Assembly: GCA_024195265.1 (NCBI GenBank)
Contig: JAJLRJ010000010.1
Span: 20,340,284-20,404,283 of the forward strand
From: Dendrophyllia cribrosa
Lineage: Eukaryota > Cnidaria > Anthozoa > Scleractinia > Dendrophylliidae
Reading direction: 5' to 3'
Length of the DNA stretch: 64,000 bases
Shown here piece by piece: positions 56,901 to 64,000 of this stretch. The notes below the pieces were generated by a model. The model was not told the DNA's origin, made no database searches, and was given only the letters and a program-made list of their open reading frames with translations. Position 1 is the stretch's first letter. Every line of letters starts with the position of its first letter. A program made the translations under genes and the position numbers.

Positions 56901-57184
56901 CTCTTCGTGTTTTTAATGCGATATTGGCAAACCTCGAACTTAAATATCAAACCAAATAAACTAAGAAAAGTTCGAAAATTACAAACTGCCCGAATCGAAT
57001 AAAAAATCCTTCGCAGAAGTTTTTACACTTCACGAGTTATCTCTCTGGTTTTAATAATCAGTGCTGAAGCAAAATAAATATGTTCTTGGCTGACCTAAGT
57101 AGGGTTGGAGTAAAGATATATACTTACTTGAGCATAAACTGACGGGTCGGGAACGACGTTGTGTTCTGCGCTAAGTCCGTACAT
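53320..57184 (-). CDS. ETS transcription factor, ERG/FLI subfamily, 449 aa, six coding exons
   Basis: A nuclear DNA-binding regulator. Coding exons (minus strand): 57128-57184, 56079-56319, 54970-55170, 54548-54610, 54236-54352, 53320-53990. All junctions are GT-AG and phases agree, giving 1350 coding bases including the stop. The start ATG opens [19 protein letters not shown]. Residues about 95-166 form the pointed (PNT) domain ([24 protein letters not shown]). The ETS domain is at about 288-370 with LWQFLLELL, a WEG core, [20 protein letters not shown] and RYYYDKNIM (recognition helix with both invariant arginines). The VIVPADP-PNT start, the [10 protein letters not shown] entry and the short C-terminus ending in YY identify ERG/FLI. 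Length matches vertebrate FLI1 and ERG. Orthology to one vertebrate paralog cannot be assigned, so no symbol is given. Confidence 0.95.
54970..55170 (-). CDS. ERG/FLI-like gene, pointed (PNT/SAM) domain exon
   Basis: 201-bp exon between a TTAAATTCAG acceptor and a GTAAGT donor. It encodes residues 100-167, including [34 protein letters not shown] and [10 protein letters not shown]. The PNT domain mediates protein interaction in ETS factors. Confidence 0.93.
56079..56319 (-). CDS. ERG/FLI-like gene, N-terminal linker exon
   Basis: 241-bp exon for residues 20-100, charged and Pro-rich, with a basic cluster ([17 protein letters not shown]) that could act as a nuclear import signal, and ending EKRVIVPA at the PNT border. 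TTTACTTGTAG acceptor, GTGAGG donor. Confidence 0.9.
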
Positions 57185-57208
57185 GGTTTCAACTGAAAAT
57201 TCTTGAAT
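57128..57208 (-). CDS. ERG/FLI-like gene, start-codon exon
   Basis: 81-bp exon with 24 bases of leader before the ATG (57184). The acceptor TTCTGTTTTAG at its 5' side shows that a non-coding exon lies upstream. Confidence 0.88.
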
Positions 57209-57361
57209 CTAAAACAGAAAATTCGACAAATACAGAAGTGAATAAAAACCCAGAGGAGCTAAAAGGCACATCACACTTGCGTCAAAGGAAAATTATACCG
57301 CTGTGTTGGTAGCTATAAATCAGTAAGTGAAGTTAGTTGCTTTCAATGAGTACCGACTCAC

Positions 57362-57650
57362 CTGAAGTTAACTTGGTAAGATGAAGAACTTAAAGGTCCG
57401 TCGATCGATTAAAATCGCTAGTATCGGAATGTATAAAATAAATCCTTGAAGCAAACAGGAGAAGTGATGAACGCGAATATAATGTTATCCTGTGTCAAAT
57501 AATTTAGACTTGTCTTGGTGTTCCGGATGGAAAACACTTGATATCCGTCGAAGATTCAAAGATGTAGTAAACTCAGAGTTCGTTGCTCAACTAAGGTTTT
57601 TTCAACTGCCGTTCCACCGATATACCTCTCAGCTTTATACATTAAGATCT
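57362..57650 (-). promoter_or_regulatory. Probable 5' non-coding exon and promoter of the ERG/FLI-like gene
   Basis: A strong donor CTTCAG|GTGAGTCGG places the 3' end of a leader exon at 57362. Minus-strand TGTATAAAGC at about 57637-57646 is a possible TATA box, and ATCCGGAAC at about 57525 is an ETS-type site. The transcription start is not determined. Confidence 0.45.
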
Positions 57651-57801
57651 CGAATTCGCAGTAAAGGAGGAGGGACCACTATATGACAGCTTAACGATAG
57701 GTGGTAAATGTTTGTGACAGGATGGTCCAATCACCGTTCATCCACTTGAAAACAATTAGTCCCTGGAGTGTTCCTTTGACGCCCACGCGGACACACCTAG
57801 A

Positions 57802-57809
57802 TGACGTCA
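57802..57809. promoter_or_regulatory. CRE palindrome TGACGTCA upstream of the ERG/FLI-like gene
   Basis: Exact CREB/ATF octamer about 150-200 bp beyond the possible TATA box. Two overlapping GATA motifs (GGGATAAGATAAAC) follow at 57939-57952. Function is inferred from motif match. Confidence 0.4.
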
Positions 57810-57952
57810 GCAAAGAGGTCGTAACCTCTTGTCTCGCAGAACCTGACGAGCTTCAAGTGAACAATATCGAGATTGTCAGTATCATTATCGATGCCCAATC
57901 ACGTCCACAACTCGCGATAAAGCCCTGACTGTGAGTGTGGGATAAGATAAAC

Positions 57953-60324
57953 ACCGCTATCATCTAATCGATTATGGAACACAGTTTGCAAAATGTTCAC
58001 CAAAAACATATTTCCAAGAATTTTAAAGCAATACTTTAATACACAGAATGAACGTGCGTACATCGACCTCCGAGAAAAGCAACGAATATTCACCTCCACT
58101 ATTTCTCCAGAAATAGAGTGAAAGATTACCTCTAAGCAAATTAATTTTGCTATTTGATCTCTCTCTCGGTGATCAACAAACTTCGTAACTCAAAACGCTA
58201 TAAAAATAATTAATCCTTTGAAAGGTCAGTGGCGTAATCTGACAATGGCGTTATTCAAGCGTGAGTTCGCAAAAAAAAAAAAGTTTGCTTGTTTACGTGG
58301 TCTTCCGAACCAAACAAGTTTCGGAAATTTAATTTTTTGCCACTCTTTGTACCAACCCAGACAGTAATAGAGACCTAAGTTAAAAATATGCGTACGTGGT
58401 AGAATGCGCTTTTGCTATACTTCAATTTTACACGTCACGAAGGGTTGTTTTTTGTCATTTGCAAATGTCTTTCACTTGCTAATCATGCCATTGTGTTTGT
58501 GGTCCCAGGGGACAGGGTGTGTCGCTTAAAACAATTTACCGCCAAATTACTCTGAATGAATGAAGCGCGCTTCAATGATCTCGTGATTAATGCCGCCGCC
58601 AAGTTGTATTTGGTTTTTGGCGCGTAACCCAACCAAACAACGACCAGAGATAAGTGTACTCGACAAATGACAAGAAAGGAAAAAACCACACTGTACTGTA
58701 TCTACCCCTCGATGGGGCAAAAAATAACCAGGTTAAAACATTTTCACTTGTTAAAAATATTCAAAATATTGAAAAACAAGCAACACCACATAAAAGTATT
58801 GCTGCAGAGGTTTGATTTGAATGATCAAACTTCAGGATTTCATTGTTAGACTAAAAACCTACATTACTGATTACATACAATATATAACTTGAAGTTTCCA
58901 TTTTTACGACCTTTTTTGAGCCGAACACTTCGTGTTATGAACATATTTTGACTAGAATGGTGAAGGAAAGATTAGCTACTTGGGAGCCTATCGAATTCAA
59001 GCCCTGCGGTTATGGATTAAACGCATAAAGAACTCATGTTGTTGTGAAAGAAACCAAAGCAAATTAAAGTTCAAGTCACATTGCAGTTGTTTTGTTTTGC
59101 ATTCAAATCAAGGTATTAATACTGTTTATTCGTCTGTGACAGAACCACGGACCGTGTTTCCGGCACTTTTTATTCAACAGTTTTCAATGATAAAGGGCTT
59201 CAAGGAAACCGCGTTAAGTACTCTAAAGTTCTTACAAATGTCTTCCCGTCTGATTACTGATCTGTCCTAAAACACTAAGTTTCACTAAATCTAGCAGATT
59301 GAGGGTTGCGCGTGAAACCGAAGCGCGTAGAAGGTAGCACAGCGCTCTTCTTTTGCGATTATGACATGCGGAATTTTTAAGAAGGGTCTAGAGGTCTCTA
59401 GAGGGGTGACATTTACATGCACGACTGACAAATAAGCTACGTGGTTGTAATCGCACGTACGTTTCATTCGAGTTCTCTGTCAAGCCTCACGTACTCACTT
59501 CAACCTCCAGTATGACGCATCAAAAAAGCTTTCTTTCCAAATCACGATCAATCTACACATTTAGCTCACCCACGTCTAAATCTAAATTTAGTTATTTTCT
59601 TTTTTATCCAAATCTTGGCAACTTATTAGTAGTGGAATTCGGTGAAATGATAGTGTGGTTGTTCAACATGCGTTTTATTTCCAAGATTTTTGCAGCGTTA
59701 CGCAGAAAAACCGCCTTAAAATACGTCCATCATACGCTTTTTAATAATTTTGGACAATTTCCTCTTTTTCCGGCGAAAAATTGGTTGAATTGTTGACCTT
59801 ATTTCCACGAAAACAAAACTGCCGTGCCGTATATAAACTCCCAGGGTAATAAGATGTGCTATTAATACGCGTGCGTGGTATAAAACTGAAGGTTGAAGCG
59901 CATTCCATGCCGCGCATATGTAGTTCTTTTGGCATGGGGTACTAATTTTAGCAGTTTTAAACAGATATATCATTAAAAAGGCCGCATAAACCCGCAGATA
60001 CCTCTTTAGTAAGGAAACTTGATTGGCTGGCATACAGAAAGACCGCGAACAGTAAATTCGTCGAAACATATCAAAAGGACTGCTAAAACTGCCTGAGACG
60101 AAGCAAACATCGTACTTAAATATTTTTATTACTTTCGCGGCATAAACGGAAGAGCATTCAAAATAAGTCAACACTGGTTTTTCACGCCTGCACAATGTTT
60201 ATTCCTGCATTTTAGTTACACTAGAAATGCTATTACTTTTCAATCATTGCTTAGAAACCATTGCGTAAGATTTTGCTCTGGGCTAGCGCGCGAGAGACAC
60301 AGGAAGGAAGCCAAAATTGTTTTT
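57953..60324. other. Region upstream of the ERG/FLI-like gene, no gene recognised
   Basis: Short frames on both strands (up to 159 codons at 59716-60195 on the minus strand, first ATG late, no family). I see no splice-bounded exon. It may contain distal regulatory sequence. Confidence 0.4.
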
Positions 60325-60611
60325 CTGCATCCGGGGGGGGGGGGGGGGGGGGAGGGAGGGTAATCCCATATAAGCAATTTAGTTACACGTCTGCCCAGAC
60401 GGGCATGGTCAAAATGTACGAAAAATGGTACTTTCTGAAGTAGGGTATATAGTTTTGTCGTTTTTGCTTAAAAGGGAAACGTTGGGTGTCAAACAGGGCA
60501 GGAAATGTAATATATTTTGGTGTATAATCAGTATGATGGGTTCAGTTTCAAGTTCTGGGAAACTGCAAAATCCAGGTGTAATCCTCCCCTCCCGGGGGAG
60601 GCGGTCTGCAT
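60325..60611. mobile_element. Poly-G MITE flanked by CTGCAT
   Basis: The element at 60331-60605 begins CCGGGGGGGG with a 20-base G run, then AGGGAGGGTAATCCCATATA. It ends with the approximate inverse ATCCTCCCCTCCCGGGGGAG. CTGCAT occurs at 60325-60330 and 60606-60611, a 6-bp duplication. The TGTAGG-flanked poly-G MITE at 50295-50735 has the same design. Confidence 0.65.
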
Positions 60612-60826
60612 TCAGTCAGTAAAGGACCTGTTTTGAGAACTGATCATGACAAAACGTTTGTTGGTTCTACTGTTCTACTGCCCGAAAGAAAAAAAAAAAA
60701 GTTTTATGTATAATGTGTATAATGTGCAACGACCACGTGCGGAAAGATAGCGGAAAACTGAACAGGACGCGACGGCGGCAAGTATGAGCTGAAGATGACG
60801 GTCGAACTGGGCATGTTATGATAAGT

Positions 60827-60999
60827 TTAACCCTTAAACTCTGAACATTGCCAAAAATCAAGATTCAAGAAAAATCCCAAAATTCATTTTGTAACATTGA
60901 AAAACAAATGGTACCATGCAAAAGCACTGCCAAAGAGGTTTCATTTGAATGGTCACACCATTGGATTTCATCGACAGACTCAGGGAATTAAAGGGTTAA
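60827..60999. mobile_element. TTAA MITE, inverted copy of the 45210 family
   Basis: The element at 60831-60995 (165 bp) is flanked by TTAA on both sides. Its inverse strand matches the 45210-45410 copy through GTGTGACCATTCAAATGAAA and GCTTTTGCATGGTACCATTT, with a somewhat shorter interior. Confidence 0.8.
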
Positions 61000-62935
61000 A
61001 ATTTAAGGGTTCAAAAAATCGTCTGCGGACGGGTGCGCGCTGAAAAGATAGCATATCGAAACCTGAATTCATTCCGCCACCCGTTAGCTCGTTCAGCTTT
61101 CAACTTACATAATAATTGAGGGATCCGGCTAATGTGTCGTAATGCGTCACAGAGCAATCAAGCTGAAGATATAAGGTCCAGAGATGGTCATGATACCGAC
61201 GATACAAGTGATTTTAGCAAGTATGAAATATCGTGAACAATAATAAACACCAGTCACAAGCGGCTAAATGTTAAAAAATGCGGAAAAACATCATTTTCGG
61301 CTGAAGCTTTCTTTACCTATCTATCCGAAATGTTATATGCACCTAATTCTTGTGCAAACTTCCTAACATGATAACTTGTTTTCCACAAAAGGAATGTTTA
61401 TTCTGTTTTGGTTAACAATTAACAGTCCGTTGAGTTCTACGTTGCGCAGAAATCAGTGGTCGAAAATCTTTATCGCAACAAAACTATTGAAAAAAAAAAA
61501 AATAAAGGTTTGGTGTTCTATTTTGCAAAAGAAAGAAAGATGATTGAATAATTATTTACTGGGCACAGACTGACATTTGAAAAATGAAAATGCTATTGGT
61601 TTTTCGAGATTTGTGTTAAGCCGGTAGAAAACTACGCTGTTCTTTAACATATTCAACGAAAATCGACAAACGAAAAATACTGCGGAAAGATTACTTCCCA
61701 AACTGGAAACCAGGTTTTTAATTTTCTTTCAATTTTATACAGTGTAGTGAGTGTAACTTGTACACACTAAATACGGCGTTATCGATTATACGTTTGACAT
61801 GCGTTTTTCGCTAAAAAAAATAAATTTCGCTTGCCTGGCAACTTCCAGATAAGATGAATTGACATGAACTGTAAATATAAAGAAATGTAATTGTGATGAA
61901 TAGCACAAAATTTAATCGAAATTGAAAAGACACGCATATGTTTTTCCCTAAAAAAAATAAAAAAAATTACAGACTTTTTTGTTTTTGGAGTAGCAAAGAT
62001 TTCTCACATCTATAAAAAAATTATATTACTTTATTTTATCGTTCTACAAAGCCGTTGTCTAAAAGAATGCATTTACTTCAAACTTGGCCGGATTACAAAT
62101 GTATATGTGTCGATATTTCTGATTGTGTATTAGACTGATTAATTTTTAATACCCTAATTTCTTTGCGATCTTCTTTCCGTTTGTGCGCGTGTATACTTAT
62201 CGCTCGATCATTAACAAGTTGCTGCACTGTTTCAGTTCTAAACACGTGATGGCTCTTTTCTATCATGTCGCCGTGTAACCAAAATCCGGAAAAATAATCT
62301 TCAAAATGTCTGCTACTGCTTAAAACAAAACGAAAGATTCACAAAAGAAACGGAAAACACGCCCTCGCACTGACTTCCGCGCGCTGGAACGACGCGCTTT
62401 ATCTACGCAGAGATAAGTTACAAATAACTGTCTTTATTTGATATTTTTAGGATATTTTATTAATTTCAAGGTCAGTGACATAAGCACAATAAACATCTGG
62501 TTTTGTAGTCTTTTCTACGTAGAACATGCGAAAAATTAAATTGTTTGACGAAATATAAGCATTGATGTTTCGGCTAGCCTTTTTTTATGCCGAACTGACT
62601 TCAACGTAACAACACACTCACCAAAACACTCCTTTGTTTGGCTATGACCTTCTCAAGGCCAAAACAGGTAAAATATAACACAACAACGCCCTTCATGAAA
62701 ATAAAACTAAGACAAAAGACAGGAGGTATACTTCCTGTTAAGTGTTAGAAAGGGAACAAAAACAAATTCGACAATTATATTTAACTTTTCAGAGTTTTAA
62801 ATACACTGGTACACTCATGGTGGGGTAAAATACAATTGTTATGACTATTTGTGGGGCAGCGGAAAATGTTTTATAAGTTGGAATACTTATCAACAAAGCT
62901 TACTAGATATTAAGCTGGTACAGTGCACAAGTGAA
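61000..62935. other. Intergenic, no gene recognised
   Basis: AT-rich, short frames only. No RNA gene or repeat boundary was identified. Confidence 0.4.
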
Positions 62936-63525
62936 CCAATCAAATGACACCATGTCGAGGGAGCAGCACTTTTCTGTGGCCATGTGGTGATCAATGGTGT
63001 GTTGTTTATTGTGCTGTACAAGGGGTTTACTAACTTTTGAGTTTGTTGGCGAAAACGTAACTATTCAAATGAAAGCTACTGAGCAGTAGTTACCTGTGGC
63101 CATGCGTTGCCGTTTATTTTGCAACACTTGTTTAATAACAAAGCTTACTGGTGGATATTGAACTGGTACAGAGCATAATTCGACTACATGTAATCTTTTG
63201 TGTCGGTTGAAAGTTTGTGACTGAAATTCCTAACGGGTGACCAATCAAATCAAAGCATGTCGAGGAGCATTTTCCTGTGGTCATGCGTTGCCGTTTATTA
63301 TGCTGTACTGGGTGGTTCTGTCTGTGGATATCATACAATCCTAAATTTTGACTATTATGCTGTACAAGGTGGTTCTAACTTTTGAGTCTGTGCATGAAAT
63401 CTTAAAGTGTGACCATTCAAATGAAAGCTATTGAGTAGCACTTTCTGTACAAGGTAGAAGTAACTTTTGAGTTAATAGTGTGACCAATTTAGTAACAGGT
63501 GTTGAGCAGTGCCTCCAGATGGTGA
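62936..63525. repeat. Decayed array of 45210-family MITE interiors
   Basis: At least four diverged units share CTAACTTTTGAGTTTGTTGG or TAACTTTTGAGTCTGT, (T/G)GTGACCATTCAAATGAAAG and a GAGCAGCACTTTTC-like piece (around 62945-62975, 63030-63090, 63230-63300, 63375-63440, 63460-63520). CATGCGTTGCCGTTTATT also recurs. These are the internal motifs of the 45210/60831 MITE without its TTAA ends. Confidence 0.6.
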
Positions 63526-64000
63526 CCATCTAAAGTGGAAATGTATGTAAGGTATCTAACATTTGTATCGAGAGTCGTACAGAAATAAGATGCCTAAGGC
63601 TGTCTTCTAGGTCTTCTAGTGAAGGAAATAAAGACAAACTAGACAAGAATAAGAAATATCCTCGATACAAAGTCACGTAAAGGCGAGATATTTTTTCAAA
63701 CTTTGCAATTCCCATTTTTTGCAACCATACAAAGTTTAAACCGTAATGGACATAGTTTCTCTCCGTTTTCTAGCAGAAATTGATATTGTGTGAAGACGAA
63801 AATAAAATCAATCTGAAAAACAACTGTAACATCACATTTGAAATCTAATACTGTTCTGATAATATTGTGGAACATATCAAAGTTTGAGAAGTAGCGATAT
63901 CAGATATGACAGCTAAGCAAACTTGAAATGTAGTGGAAGCTCTAAATCAACCAATTGTACCGCCACTAAAACATGACTGAAACAACTTCAAATTGAGATA
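63526..64000. other. Intergenic to window end, no gene recognised
   Basis: No supported feature. Confidence 0.4.

Noticed and set aside
59716..60195. 159-codon minus-strand frame
   Set aside because: No ATG near its start, no family features, and an overlapping frame on the same strand; likely chance.

Overview
The window is from a cnidarian nuclear genome, most likely a hexacoral and probably a stony coral. The sequence is AT-rich, genes are sparse and intron-bearing, and there is no bacterial gene packing. It carries rhodopsin-like GPCR paralogs, a C2H2 zinc-finger gene and an ERG/FLI-type ETS gene with conventional GT-AG introns. The repeat content (Tx1/L1-like LINEs, a Penelope-like GIY-YIG fragment, THAP-bearing elements, many TTAA and TA MITEs with poly-G/C ends, a TTAGGG block) suits an anthozoan. 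The species cannot be named from the sequence alone.

Layout. 0.5-3 kb: a foldback element with ~440-bp arms (497-2941) nesting a second MITE. 3.8-5 kb: a LINE fragment and a MITE. 8-10.6 kb: a Penelope-like fragment, then an 18-bp minisatellite of about 53 units, each carrying or derived from a tRNA B-box sequence, split by a 1.25-kb Mutator-like element. 10.9-16.7 kb: two divergently oriented class A GPCR paralogs with two MITEs between them (12.5-13.5 and 13.6-14.5 kb). The second gene is followed by a perfect 92-bp-arm hairpin. 19.2-20.2 kb: an 11-finger zinc-finger gene. 21-26 kb: several MITEs. 26.05-29.42 kb: a minus-strand retroelement with a CCHC gag-like gene and a repeat layout like the split direct repeats of PAT/Ngaro elements. 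30.3-30.7 kb: a LINE 3' end. 30.7-38.9 kb: a TTAA-flanked composite of about 8.2 kb containing THAP and acidic-protein pseudogenes, a deleted LINE, a nested TIR element and interstitial telomere repeats. 37.8-45.4 kb: three TTAA MITEs. 43.6-48.5 kb: a diverged tandem segmental duplication, one copy of which carries a MITE. 49.4-50.7 kb: a LINE 3' end with poly(A) and a poly-G MITE. 52.7-57.6 kb: the ERG/FLI-like gene on the minus strand, six coding exons giving a 449-aa protein. 57.6-64 kb: its upstream region, with a CRE, GATA motifs and MITEs but no clear gene.

The four confident host genes are independent loci: two orphan-type peptide or small-molecule receptors, one zinc-finger regulator and one ETS factor. 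They are not an operon or pathway. Most of the rest is transposon-derived. The most unusual features are the B-box minisatellite, the split-direct-repeat retroelement, the perfect 3'-UTR hairpin and the TTAA composite with telomeric repeats inside it.
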